Shown piece after piece: positions 1 through 7,506 of a stretch of DNA of 7,590 nt. The translations under genes were made by a program, and so were the position numbers. The notes beneath the pieces are model-generated. The model had not been told where the DNA came from, searched no databases, and saw only the letters and a list, made by a program, of their open reading frames with translations. How positions within the stretch are numbered: position 1 is the stretch's first letter; the number at the start of each line of letters is the position of its first letter. Source of the stretch: an uncultured Dorea sp. (GTDB lineage Bacteria; Bacillota; Clostridia; Lachnospirales; Lachnospiraceae); the NCBI GenBank assembly GCA_948844705.1, contig CAQNVT010000185.1:1-7590 (forward strand), written 5' to 3'.

Positions 1-273
1 AACTCCGAGCGCCGCCAGCGACACGGCATACATATGTGCCAGGATCAAAACTCCGGCCGCGATAAGCGTCATGGTCATCGGAAAGAATGTACAGATCACT
101 GCAAGCGCCAGCATCACGGCCGGAGTTGCTGCAATTTTCATAAAACCTACATTCGTGTTAATCAGATAAAAAGCCGCCAGTGCAATAATAAACTGAATCA
201 TTTTGTCAATAATTCTGGAATTCTTAGCATATAATTCCTGAACCTTCTCTCGAAGTACGAATAAACTATCCAT
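1..273 (-). CDS. Polytopic membrane protein of unknown function, C-terminus cut by window edge
   Basis: I do not recognise this family firmly. The visible part is 91 codons and runs off the left edge without a stop. It starts with ATG at 273-271, directly after the TAG stop of the upstream gene (zero-base gap). An AAGGAG ribosome binding site lies at 283-288, 9 bases before the start and inside the last codons of that gene. Residues 1-24 (MDSLFVLREKVQELYAKNSR and on) look like a cytoplasmic amphipathic helix. Hydrophobic stretches follow at about 25-38, 50-66 and 67-88, so this is an integral membrane protein with at least two or three spans. There is no signal-peptide cleavage site and no catalytic motif. 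The abutting arrangement implies one mRNA with the 131-residue membrane protein and probably a joint function. The reading frame and membrane character are clear; the role is unknown. Confidence 0.8.
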   Translation of the reverse strand, partial: MDSLFVLREKVQELYAKNSRIIDKMIQFIIALAAFYLINTNVGFMKIAATPAVMLALAVICTFFPMTMTLIAAGVLILAHMYAVSLAALGV

Positions 274-669
274 CTACCTGTTCTCCTTTTCATACATCCT
301 GAGCAGTTTTGTCAGATCATGATTATACTTCTTCACTCTCTGCCTCGCATTCTGATGTCTTTTATTATATATATGGCCCGTAATAACCGCATATACGATA
401 ATCACCGCCAGATATCCGGCAACCGCAGCGACTCCTATCGTTACGACAAGCTGCATCGACAGCTTTTCCAGCAGGCTCTGAAGACCCGCAAGCACGATAA
501 GCGCTATGATACCCGCATATCCTACTGTGCCCCAGAAAATAGAAAATAATATATGCATTCCCGTATAATCCTTCCGGTAATATTCACTGACCTTAAAGTC
601 CTCTTTTCCCTGTGTCTGCTCGTACATTGCAAGCCGTGTCATCAGCTTTACTTTACGTTCATCTAACAT
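274..669 (-). CDS. Small two-span membrane protein of unknown function (131 aa)
   Basis: The longest frame opens with TTG at 681, but I place the start at ATG 669-667. A GAGGTGG ribosome binding site (673-679) sits at proper spacing before it and would otherwise lie inside the coding region. The 131-residue product has a charged, probably cytoplasmic N-terminus (1-38), two hydrophobic spans at about 39-62 and 74-98, and a strongly basic helical tail (101-131, YNKRHQNARQRVKKYNHDL and on). This suggests both ends are cytoplasmic. No enzymatic motif or Cys/His metal pattern is visible. It ends with TAG immediately before the ATG of the next membrane gene, so the two form a cassette. That cassette has its own promoter at 715-743, apart from the recD2-comF unit. 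Function is not assigned. Confidence 0.8.
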   Translation of the reverse strand: MLDERKVKLMTRLAMYEQTQGKEDFKVSEYYRKDYTGMHILFSIFWGTVGYAGIIALIVLAGLQSLLEKLSMQLVVTIGVAAVAGYLAVIIVYAVITGHIYNKRHQNARQRVKKYNHDLTKLLRMYEKENR

Positions 670-672
670 AAT

Positions 673-679
673 CCACCTC
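673..679 (-). promoter_or_regulatory. Ribosome binding site that fixes the start of the 131-aa membrane protein
   Basis: On the minus strand GAGGTGG is followed by ATT and then ATG at 669. Its core GAGG lies 6 bases before the ATG, a normal Firmicutes spacing. It argues for the ATG at 669 and against the upstream in-frame TTG at 681, which has no comparable site. Confidence 0.7.
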
Positions 680-692
680 AAAGTGCGCAGTT

Positions 693-704
693 TTTACATG
701 TAAA
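693..704. promoter_or_regulatory. Perfect 12-bp palindrome TTTACATGTAAA, candidate operator
   Basis: The sequence is a perfect inverted repeat with no loop. It lies in the 5' leader of the two-gene membrane cassette, about 4-15 bases past the start site predicted from the -10 box at 715-720. A dimeric repressor bound there would block transcription. The half-site TACA/TGTA is loosely similar to BlaI/CopY-type operators, but those usually have two bases between the halves, so no regulator is assigned. AT-rich DNA gives such palindromes by chance fairly often. The position is the main argument. Confidence 0.4.
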
Positions 705-714
705 CATCATTTTA

Positions 715-743
715 AGTATAGCAAATATCAGTATCCTTGTCCA
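715..743 (-). promoter_or_regulatory. Probable sigma-A promoter for the membrane-protein cassette
   Basis: Read on the minus strand, TGGACA (738-743) matches 5 of 6 positions of the -35 consensus. A 17-base spacer follows, then TATACT (715-720), 5 of 6 for the -10. The spacer ends in TGC directly before the hexamer, giving an extended -10 (TGnTATACT). The start of transcription would fall near 708, leaving a leader of roughly 39 bases. The -35 overlaps the last codons of comF. It would drive the 131-aa membrane protein and its partner independently of the upstream operon. Confidence 0.6.
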
Positions 744-1432
744 ATACTTATAGTTAAAAAATAAACTTTTTGCACTCCTGCCTCTTTCAGAGCCCCGGCT
801 ACGGCATCGATCGTATTTCCGGTTGTATAAATATCGTCAACCACCAGCACACTGCGCGGTATTCTCCGGAAGCCTCCGGCCGCAAAAGCCTTCTCGAGAT
901 TCTTCCGTCTTTTTCTGTTGTCCAGCTTTTTCTGCGGCTCGGTATCCCGTACTCTTCTGACCATCCTGCAGGAAACCGGAAGAGCAAGAAGACTTCCCAG
1001 CTCTCTCGCAAGAAGCTCCGCCTGATTATATCCTCTTTTTCTCCTTCTTCCGGGGTGAAGCGGGACCGCGGTAATCACCTCCGGCGCCCATCCTCTTATC
1101 AGGCGTTCATGATTTTTCACGATTTCGGCCGCATAGAACCCGGCATAGCATCTCTGGTTATGATATTTAAACCGGTAAACGGATGCACTCACAGGCTCCT
1201 TATGAAGCCAGAGAGCAGTTCCCCTGTCATAGACATGCCGTATGCGCGCGCAGTCCGGGCAGTACTCCTGCTCCGGATACCGGACCGGTTTCCCGCATTT
1301 CATGCAGCGCGGCTCCCTTATACGCAGAAGCTCCGCCTTTTTTCTGCAGGGCGCACAAAGTCCCCCTGCGTTTACTTTTCCGCACATCGGACAGGTATCG
1401 GGCCAAAAAATCTTTTTTAAGTTTATTTTCAT
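728..1432 (-). CDS. comF: ComF family protein (phosphoribosyltransferase-like, zinc-ribbon)
   Basis: The 234-residue product has the standard ComF build. The N-terminus carries four CxxC pairs (Cys 14/17, 26/29, 43/46, 58/61), predicted to bind zinc. A type I phosphoribosyltransferase-like domain follows, with the family block VPLHPGRRRKRGYNQAELLA at 123-142 and the PRPP-loop motif VLVVDDIYTTGNT at 195-207. Length is normal for the family. In Bacillus, Haemophilus and other competent bacteria ComF helps take up or process transforming single-stranded DNA in the cytoplasm. Its exact reaction is not settled, and many non-competent clostridia also keep it. The start ATG shares the sequence ATGA with the recD2 stop (4-base overlap, 1429-1432). 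There is no strong ribosome binding site, so translation is probably coupled to recD2. No terminator is visible after the TGA stop. Confidence 0.95.
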   Translation of the reverse strand: MKINLKKIFWPDTCPMCGKVNAGGLCAPCRKKAELLRIREPRCMKCGKPVRYPEQEYCPDCARIRHVYDRGTALWLHKEPVSASVYRFKYHNQRCYAGFYAAEIVKNHERLIRGWAPEVITAVPLHPGRRRKRGYNQAELLARELGSLLALPVSCRMVRRVRDTEPQKKLDNRKRRKNLEKAFAAGGFRRIPRSVLVVDDIYTTGNTIDAVAGALKEAGVQKVYFLTISIGQGY

Positions 1433-3639
1433 ACAAATTCACGGATTCGTTCTGCCAGACTCGTATTCCTGTTTTGTTCCTTTGTATTATGAATCATTTC
1501 CTGAAACACGGTATCGCTTCCCACAACCGTCACGCAGGACTTCGCCCTTGTTACGGCCGTGTAGAGAAGGTTCCGGTAATACAGCTGTCTGGGCCCCTGC
1601 AAAAGAGGTATGACAACTGCCGGATATTCACTGCCCTGGGATTTGTGCACCGTGATCGCATACGCGAGCTCCAGCTCCTCAAGCAGCGCATAGGGATATT
1701 CCACCAGCCGGTGCTCGTCATATTCTACTGTTATTGTTTCCTCATATGTATTGATCCTCTTGATGATTCCCATATCTCCGTTAAAAATGCCGAGCCCCTT
1801 ATCCACTGTCATGCCGTATCTGGTCTTTACCTCCCACTCCAGCTGATAATTATTCTTGATCTGCATGACCTTATCGCCCTCCCGGAACAGACGCTCCCCA
1901 TATTCCCGTTCATTTTTGCTCTTATCCGGAGGATTTAAATATTGCTGAAGAATCTTATTTAACCGTTCGACTCCGAGAAGACCCTTTCTCATCGGAGTCA
2001 GGACCTGAATATCATAGATGCCTGCATTTACATATTCAGGCAGCTTCTTCTGAATCAGCGTGATCACCACACTGATGATAACATTCGCATCCTGACGTTT
2101 AAGGAAAAAGAAGTCCCTGCTTTTATTATCCAGGACAATCTCCTCCCCGCGGTTGATCTTATGGGCATTTACCACTATATCGCTCTCCCCGGCCTGACGG
2201 AAGATTTTAGTCAGCATAACGACCGAAAAGCACTGCGACGCGATAATATCCTTTAACACGCTTCCCGGCCCCACGCTGGGAAGCTGGTTGCTGTCACCCA
2301 CCAAAATAAGCCTTGTCCCCGGCATAACCGCATCTAAAAGGGCGTACATGAGCGTAAGGTCCACCATCGACATCTCATCAATGATGATCACATCCGCTTC
2401 CAGCGGATTTTCCGCATTTCTGCCAAAACCGCTGCTTCCTTCCTCCTCCGGATTGCCGCTCACTTCAAGCAGGCGGTGTATCGTCTGAGCCTCATAGCCG
2501 GTAGCCTCCGTCATACGCTTTGCCGCTCTGCCGGTCGGCGCCGCAAGAAAAATATCCAGCCCTTCGCCTTCAAAAAAATGTATCATTGCATTGATCGTTG
2601 TCGTCTTTCCCGTACCGGGGCCTCCGGTAAGCACAAGCACCCCCCGGCGTACCGCCTCAAGCACTGCCGTCTGCTGCATCTCGTCCAACGCAAGCCCCGT
2701 ATTTTCTTCAATTGCGTGCAGGCGCTTCTTCGCCGCGGCATCCGATATATCAAATTCTACATTCAGATCATGCAGCATCCTCGCCGCATTCAGCTCCATA
2801 TAATAGTAATGGGATGCATACACCCGCATGCCCTCCTCACTTTTTTTCAAAACCACCCTTTTTTCCATGGCAAGATCCATAAGGTATTTCTCGATATGTA
2901 CGATCTCCACCTCAAGGAGCTGCCCAGCACGGTACAAAAGCGTGTCCTGATGCAGGAAAATATGCCCCTCGCCCACACTTTGTAAAAGGGTATAGAAAAT
3001 GCCGCTGCGTATGCGGTAGTCAGAATCCGTATGAATCCCGACCTTAGCCGCAATCTCATCAGCGGTCTTAAAGCCCACTCCCGGCACATGATCCGCCATC
3101 TGATAAGGATTCTCCTCAATCACACGGTAGACGCTCTGTCCATAATGTGCATATATTTTTGCCGCAAGAGTCGTCGATATTCCGTATTTCTGCAGATATA
3201 TCATAGCCTCCCGCATATCTCTTTTTTCCTCTACCTGAACGGCGATCTCTCTTGCTTTTCTCTCACTGATTCCCTTAATCTCCGCAAGACGTTCCGGCTC
3301 CTCCTCTATGATGCGGAAGGTATCCTCCCTGAACTTTTTTACGATCCTTCCCGCCAGGGATGCGCCCACACCCTTGATCGCTCCGGATCCGAGATATCTC
3401 TCGATCGATACCAGATCCTCCGGCGCACATGTTTCGGAGGATACCACCTGAAGCTGCGTGCCGTAGAGCTTATGAACCGTATACTCTCCTGTCACCTCGA
3501 GAAGCTCACCCTCTTCAATATAATGGAATTTTCCCACACAGGTAAGGTCACCGTCATCATTATTTAAATTAAATACCGTATATCCGTTTTCTACATTCCG
3601 ATATACAATGTGCTCTACATATCCTTTTATCTTTTCCAT
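1429..3639 (-). CDS. recD2: RecD2-type ATP-dependent DNA helicase (SF1B, RecD/TraA family)
   Basis: At 736 residues it has the usual length of RecD2, the stand-alone RecD-like helicase found in bacteria without RecBC. Family members unwind DNA 5' to 3' and act in DNA repair and replication-fork maintenance. The N-terminus (1-70) looks like the OB-fold part. Tandem helix-hairpin-helix elements follow at about 84-100, 121-132 and 185-197 (VPGVGFKTADEIA). Helicase motifs are all present: Walker A GGPGTGKTTT (339-348), Ia APTGRAAKR (367-375), Walker B VIIIDE (417-422), III LVGDSNQLPSVGPG (446-459), an FRQ motif (480-482), AITVHKSQGSE (661-671) and YTAVTRAK (693-700). The start ATG lies 4 bases after the mreB stop with no clear ribosome binding site, which suggests reinitiation by ribosomes finishing mreB. 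It appears intact. Confidence 0.96.
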   Translation of the reverse strand: MEKIKGYVEHIVYRNVENGYTVFNLNNDDGDLTCVGKFHYIEEGELLEVTGEYTVHKLYGTQLQVVSSETCAPEDLVSIERYLGSGAIKGVGASLAGRIVKKFREDTFRIIEEEPERLAEIKGISERKAREIAVQVEEKRDMREAMIYLQKYGISTTLAAKIYAHYGQSVYRVIEENPYQMADHVPGVGFKTADEIAAKVGIHTDSDYRIRSGIFYTLLQSVGEGHIFLHQDTLLYRAGQLLEVEIVHIEKYLMDLAMEKRVVLKKSEEGMRVYASHYYYMELNAARMLHDLNVEFDISDAAAKKRLHAIEENTGLALDEMQQTAVLEAVRRGVLVLTGGPGTGKTTTINAMIHFFEGEGLDIFLAAPTGRAAKRMTEATGYEAQTIHRLLEVSGNPEEEGSSGFGRNAENPLEADVIIIDEMSMVDLTLMYALLDAVMPGTRLILVGDSNQLPSVGPGSVLKDIIASQCFSVVMLTKIFRQAGESDIVVNAHKINRGEEIVLDNKSRDFFFLKRQDANVIISVVITLIQKKLPEYVNAGIYDIQVLTPMRKGLLGVERLNKILQQYLNPPDKSKNEREYGERLFREGDKVMQIKNNYQLEWEVKTRYGMTVDKGLGIFNGDMGIIKRINTYEETITVEYDEHRLVEYPYALLEELELAYAITVHKSQGSEYPAVVIPLLQGPRQLYYRNLLYTAVTRAKSCVTVVGSDTVFQEMIHNTKEQNRNTSLAERIREFV

Positions 3640-3643
3640 CTGA

Positions 3644-4633
3644 TTATATGTCTTTTCGTCCGCTCATCAGTTCTACAAACTGACCGGTTCCGATGGCCAC
3701 CACCTGCATCGGCTCCTCGGCCGTCATAGTATTGATTCCTGTTCTTTCCTCTATCATTTCCTCTAATCCCCTGAGCATTGACCCTCCTCCGGTCAGCACG
3801 ATCCCTCTGTCCAGGATATCTGCCGAAAGCTCCGGCGGAGTGCGCTCCAGCACACTGATCACCGCTTCAACGATCTGCCCTGTCGTCTCTCTTAAGGCTT
3901 CCTCTGTCTCGGCAGAAGTAACCGTCACGGTCTTAGGAAGTCCGGTCACGAGATTCCTTCCCCGCACCTCCATCACCTCATTTTCAATAAGAGGATAGGT
4001 TGTACCGATCTTGATCTTAATGTCCTCCGCCGTGCGTTCTCCAATCAACAAATTGTGCTTTTTGCGCATATAACGGACGATCGCCTCATCAAAATCATCT
4101 CCTGCAAGCTTAATGGAAGTATTTACCACCGTACCGCCAAGAGAAATCACCGCGATATCCGACGTACCTCCCCCGATATCTACGATCATGTTTCCGCAGG
4201 GCTTGGAAATATCGATTCCGGCCCCGATCGCGGCCGCCACGGGCTCCTCGATCAATTTCACCTCTCTGGCTCCCGCGGCATAGGTTGCTTCTTCTACGGC
4301 CTTTCTCTCTACCTCCGTCACTCCGCTGGGTACGCAGATACTGATCCTCGGCTTTTTAAAGGTACGCCTTCCAAGCGCCTTCTGCACAAAATATTTTATC
4401 ATCTTCTCTGTCACAGTATAATCGGAAATCACACCCTGACGGAGCGGACGGACTGCCACAATGTTCCCCGGCGTCCTCCCGAGCATCAGACGGGCCTCCT
4501 CGCCGATCGCCTTCACCTCATTACTGTCCCTGTCAAAGGCGACGACCGAAGGCTCCTTTAATATAACGCCCTTGCCTCTTACATATACAAGGACACTGGC
4601 GGTTCCCAAATCAATCCCTATATCTACTGCCAT
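3644..4633 (-). CDS. mreB: MreB/Mbl-like rod-shape actin homologue
   Basis: The 329-residue protein is a full-length bacterial actin. It forms membrane-associated ATP-dependent filaments that guide lateral cell-wall synthesis in rod-shaped cells. Motifs seen are phosphate-1 DIGIDLGTASVLVYV (4-18), EEPVAAAIGAG (129-139), phosphate-2 IVDIGGGTSDIAVI (150-163) and the adenosine-binding segment GIVLTGGGSMLRGLEE (277-292). The N-terminus (DIGIDLGTASVLVYVRGKG) is closer to what I recall of Bacillus Mbl than of MreB, so Mbl-like is a fair description. No mreC or mreD lies next to it; its neighbours are uvrA and recD2. This suggests a second, stand-alone MreB paralogue. The ATG at 4633 is supported by GAAAGGAG at 4642-4649. 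A promoter candidate lies at 4729-4757. It probably heads the mreB-recD2-comF transcript. Confidence 0.95.
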   Translation of the reverse strand: MAVDIGIDLGTASVLVYVRGKGVILKEPSVVAFDRDSNEVKAIGEEARLMLGRTPGNIVAVRPLRQGVISDYTVTEKMIKYFVQKALGRRTFKKPRISICVPSGVTEVERKAVEEATYAAGAREVKLIEEPVAAAIGAGIDISKPCGNMIVDIGGGTSDIAVISLGGTVVNTSIKLAGDDFDEAIVRYMRKKHNLLIGERTAEDIKIKIGTTYPLIENEVMEVRGRNLVTGLPKTVTVTSAETEEALRETTGQIVEAVISVLERTPPELSADILDRGIVLTGGGSMLRGLEEMIEERTGINTMTAEEPMQVVAIGTGQFVELMSGRKDI

Positions 4634-4641
4634 TTACGAAA

Positions 4642-4649
4642 CTCCTTTC
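4642..4649 (-). promoter_or_regulatory. Ribosome binding site of mreB
   Basis: GAAAGGAG on the minus strand lies 8 bases before the mreB ATG. It is the only strong ribosome binding site in the mreB-recD2-comF unit. This fits mreB as first gene, with the other two translated by coupling. Confidence 0.75.
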
Positions 4650-4703
4650 GCCATATTATCTATCTCAATATCGTTATCATTCGTTTCTTAAATGAGCCGC
4701 TGC

Positions 4704-4874
4704 TCACAGTAACTTAAATGCAAGTATCATTATAATCAAAATCAGAGTAATTGGAAACCCCTTTTTCCTTAATTCTTTATGAAGCCGGGCGTCTCTCTGT
4801 CGTAAAAACAGACTATCTGTCGAGCATTCCGCGGATATATTTTCCCGTATAGGAAACAGGATTTTCCGCCACAT
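4704..4874 (-). CDS. Possible 56-aa single-span membrane peptide between uvrA and mreB
   Basis: An open frame starts at ATG 4874, inside the end of uvrA in another frame, and stops with TGA at 4706-4704. Its C-terminal half reads as a basic, helix-like stretch ([10 protein letters not shown]) followed by a hydrophobic run ([17 protein letters not shown]) that ends the protein, as in a tail-anchored membrane peptide. Against it, no ribosome binding site sits at a usable distance from the ATG. A shorter version would need a non-ATG start such as CTG near 4811. The hydrophobic codons also coincide with the -35/-10 promoter candidate at 4729-4757, whose AT-rich bases would by chance encode Leu, Ile and Phe. 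I recognise no homologue. It may be nothing more than promoter DNA. Confidence 0.25.
   Translation of the reverse strand: MWRKILFPIRENISAECSTDSLFLRQRDARLHKELRKKGFPITLILIIMILAFKLL
4729..4757 (-). promoter_or_regulatory. Probable sigma-A promoter of mreB-recD2-comF
   Basis: In the uvrA-mreB spacer the minus strand carries a perfect -10 box TATAAT (4729-4734). Exactly 17 bases upstream is TTTCCA (4752-4757), 4 of 6 for the -35. Transcription would begin near 4722, giving a leader of about 90 bases before the mreB ATG. With this promoter the three downstream genes need not depend on the uvrA transcript, which matters because uvrA has lost its 5' end. Confidence 0.55.
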
Positions 4875-7506
4875 CCTCCGGCGTTCCCTGTGCGATCACG
4901 GTTCCGCCCTTGTCGCCGCCCTCCGGGCCCATGTCGATAATATAATCCGCCGTCTTTATCACATCCAGATTGTGCTCGATCACCACTACCGTATTCCCGT
5001 CCGCAGACAGCCGATGCAGGATCTCTGTAAGCTTATGCACATCCGCAAAATGAAGCCCCGTCGTAGGCTCATCCAGAATATAAATCGTCTTTCCCGTGCT
5101 CCTTCGGCTTAGCTCCGTCGCCAGCTTGATCCTCTGGGCCTCGCCGCCGGAAAGCTGGGTAGACGGCTGCCCCAGACGGATATAAGAAAGACCCACATCA
5201 TATAAGGTCTCCATCTTCCTGCGGATACTCGGAATATTCTCAAAGAAATGCAGCGCCTCCTCCACAGTCATGTCTAACACATCATAGATACTTTTCCCCT
5301 TATATTTTACCTCCAAAGTCTCCCGATTATACCGTTTTCCGTGACATACTTCGCAAGGGACATAAACATCCGGCAGAAAATGCATCTCTATCTTCAAAAT
5401 ACCGTCCCCGGCACACGCCTCGCAGCGTCCGCCCTTTACGTTAAAGCTGAATCTTCCTTTTTTATAGCCTTTAGCCCTGGCATCTGCAGTCGAAGCAAAA
5501 AGATCCCGAATCAGATCAAACACGCCGGTATACGTAGCCGGATTAGAGCGCGGAGTACGGCCGATGGGCGACTGGTCGATATTGATCACCTTGTCCAGAT
5601 TTTCAATCCCTTTAATATCCTTATGCTTTCCCGGAATCGTCCTTGCCCTGTTAAGCTCCTTTGCAAGACGCTTATATAAAATCTCATTAATAAGAGAGCT
5701 TTTCCCCGAACCCGAAACGCCGGTAATGCAGGTCATGATCCCCAGAGGAATCTTTACATCTACATTTTTCAGATTATTTTCCCTTGCTCCGGTAATCTTA
5801 AGCCATCCGGAAGGCTCCTTTCGTCTTTCCGGAACAGGAATACGGATGCTTCCATTTAAATATGCGCCGGTAAGAGAGTTTTTATTCTTCATGATCTCTT
5901 CGGCCGTTCCCACGGCAATGACCTCTCCGCCGTGCTCGCCTGCCCCGGGACCGATATCTACGATAAAATCCGCCGCACGCATCGTATCCTCATCATGCTC
6001 AACGACAATAACCGAATTCCCCAGATCACGCAGATGCTTTAGTGTGCCGAGAAGCTTGTCATTATCCCTCTGATGCAGACCGATGCTTGGCTCATCCAAA
6101 ATATATGCCACCCCGACAAGCCCGGAACCGATCTGGGTCGCCAGCCGGATCCTCTGAGCCTCACCGCCAGAAAGAGAAGCCGTCGCACGGGCCAGGGTCA
6201 GATAGTCCAGGCCAACATCCATCAGGAATTTTATTCTTGCCTGGATTTCCTTAAGTATCTGCCCGCCTATTAAGAGCTGCTGCTTTCCAAGCTCTAATTT
6301 ACGCATGAATATCTGAAGCTGTTCGATTGACAACGCGGTTACCTCGGCGATATTTTTACCGCCGACCGTTACCGCCAGCGCCTCCGGCTTAAGCCGCTGT
6401 CCCCCGCATTTGCTGCAGGGTGTGATCTGCATGAACTCCTCATACTCCGCCTTCATTGTCTCTGAAGACGTTTCCCGGTAACGGCGTTCCACGTTTTTAA
6501 TCAGTCCCTCAAACGCCACGTCATAGATTCCTTCTCCGCGCTGCCCCTTATAGTGCACCTTCAGATTCTTTCCGCCTGTCCCATAGAGAATCACGTCCTG
6601 TATCTTCTTGGGATAATCCTGAAAAGGTGTGTCCAATGAAAACTTATATTCCCTGCATAATGCCTCCAGAATCGCATACGTAAAGCTTTTCTTGTCCGTA
6701 CAGGACTGCCATCCGATAACTGTGATCGCACCCTGCTGAATACTGAGCCTCTTATCCGGTATCATAAGCTCCTCGTCAAATTCCATCTTATATCCCAGGC
6801 CAAAGCATTCCGGACATGCCCCAAAGGGATTGTTGAAGGAAAAACTCCTGGGCTCGATCTCGTCAATGCTGATCCCGCAGTCCGGACAGGAGAAGCTCTG
6901 GCTGAAATTCATCGGTTCTCCATCTATGACATCCACCACCATAAGCCCCTCTGCCAGGTGCAGTACATTTTCTATGGAATCCGTAAGACGCTTCTCAATG
7001 CCTTCCTTTACTACAAGGCGGTCTACAATAATTTCGATATTATGCTTAATATTTTTATCCAGCGCGATCTCCTCTGACAGCTCATACAGATTTCCGTCAA
7101 TACGTACACGGACATAGCCGCTCTTCTTTGCCCTCTCCAGAAGCTTTTCATGCCGTCCCTTCCTTCCCCGCACGACCGGAGCCATAAGCTGAATCTTCGT
7201 TCTTTCCGGAAGTTCCATAATCTGATCCACCATCTGATCTACCGTCTGCTTCTTAATCTCCTTCCCGCATTTCGGACAGTGCGGAATTCCTATTCTCGCG
7301 TAAAGCAAACGGAAATAATCATAGATTTCCGTCACCGTCCCCACCGTTGAGCGGGGATTCCGGTTTGTGGATTTCTGATCAATAGAAATCGCCGGAGACA
7401 GGCCCTCGATACTCTCCACATCCGGCTTCTCCATCTGTCCCAGAAACTGCCTGGCATAAGAGGTGAAATATAATGGAAACACATTTATATGGTGTCTTTT
7501 ATACAA
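4813..7506 (-). CDS. uvrA: UvrA excinuclease ABC subunit A, truncated at the 5' end (first Walker A missing)
   Basis: UvrA is the damage-recognition ATPase of nucleotide excision repair; it loads UvrB on lesions. The open frame is 897 codons from a TTG at 7506, but only residues from about 16 ([10 protein letters not shown]) match UvrA. The first 15 ([15 protein letters not shown]) do not, so the family-derived part begins near 7461. E. coli UvrA has this block at residues 59-60, so some 58 residues are gone, including the GLSGSGKSS P-loop of ATPase I. The rest is intact. Zinc cysteines are at 207/210/231/234 and 695/698/718/721. ATPase I has its signature LSGGEAQRI (445-453) and Walker [11 protein letters not shown] (468-477). 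ATPase II has Walker [10 protein letters not shown] (596-604), LSGGEAQRI (785-793) and [11 protein letters not shown] (809-819). With one P-loop absent and no native start, it is probably non-functional as written. An in-frame TGA lies directly before the TTG. Confidence 0.93.
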   Translation of the reverse strand: MYKRHHINVFPLYFTSYARQFLGQMEKPDVESIEGLSPAISIDQKSTNRNPRSTVGTVTEIYDYFRLLYARIGIPHCPKCGKEIKKQTVDQMVDQIMELPERTKIQLMAPVVRGRKGRHEKLLERAKKSGYVRVRIDGNLYELSEEIALDKNIKHNIEIIVDRLVVKEGIEKRLTDSIENVLHLAEGLMVVDVIDGEPMNFSQSFSCPDCGISIDEIEPRSFSFNNPFGACPECFGLGYKMEFDEELMIPDKRLSIQQGAITVIGWQSCTDKKSFTYAILEALCREYKFSLDTPFQDYPKKIQDVILYGTGGKNLKVHYKGQRGEGIYDVAFEGLIKNVERRYRETSSETMKAEYEEFMQITPCSKCGGQRLKPEALAVTVGGKNIAEVTALSIEQLQIFMRKLELGKQQLLIGGQILKEIQARIKFLMDVGLDYLTLARATASLSGGEAQRIRLATQIGSGLVGVAYILDEPSIGLHQRDNDKLLGTLKHLRDLGNSVIVVEHDEDTMRAADFIVDIGPGAGEHGGEVIAVGTAEEIMKNKNSLTGAYLNGSIRIPVPERRKEPSGWLKITGARENNLKNVDVKIPLGIMTCITGVSGSGKSSLINEILYKRLAKELNRARTIPGKHKDIKGIENLDKVINIDQSPIGRTPRSNPATYTGVFDLIRDLFASTADARAKGYKKGRFSFNVKGGRCEACAGDGILKIEMHFLPDVYVPCEVCHGKRYNRETLEVKYKGKSIYDVLDMTVEEALHFFENIPSIRRKMETLYDVGLSYIRLGQPSTQLSGGEAQRIKLATELSRRSTGKTIYILDEPTTGLHFADVHKLTEILHRLSADGNTVVVIEHNLDVIKTADYIIDMGPEGGDKGGTVIAQGTPEDVAENPVSYTGKYIRGMLDR
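7458..7465 (+). promoter_or_regulatory. Ribosome binding site of the divergent plus-strand gene
   Basis: AAGAGGTG ends 7 bases before the ATG at 7473. It straddles the point where UvrA homology stops on the other strand, so the break lies at or just before this site. No promoter was recognised upstream on the plus strand, where the DNA is uvrA coding sequence. Confidence 0.6.

Noticed and set aside
670..681. TTG at 681 as start of the membrane protein before comF
   Set aside because: The GAGGTGG ribosome binding site lies inside this extension and points to the ATG at 669.
770..1938. Long plus-strand open frames opposite comF and the end of recD2 (up to 251 codons)
   Set aside because: They lie opposite well-identified genes, have low-complexity Ser/Arg/His-rich translations without motifs, and no convincing ribosome binding site was seen. 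They are antisense shadows.
2476..3567. Plus-strand open frames of 169 and 178 codons opposite recD2
   Set aside because: They overlap essential helicase coding on the other strand, and their translations resemble no protein family.
3693..4691. Plus-strand open frames opposite mreB and its start
   Set aside because: The Ser/Thr/Ile-rich translations are what complementary reading of a conserved actin gene gives. No independent start signals were seen.
4796..4812. Inverted repeat TCTGT-7-ACAGA directly after the uvrA stop, considered as a terminator
   Set aside because: The stem is only 5 weak base pairs with no following T-run on the minus strand, so it is not a credible rho-independent terminator.
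7462..7506. The TTG-initiated N-terminus of the uvrA frame ([15 protein letters not shown]) as a native UvrA start
   Set aside because: It has no UvrA similarity, follows an in-frame TGA directly, lacks a ribosome binding site, and lies antisense to a better-supported plus-strand gene start.
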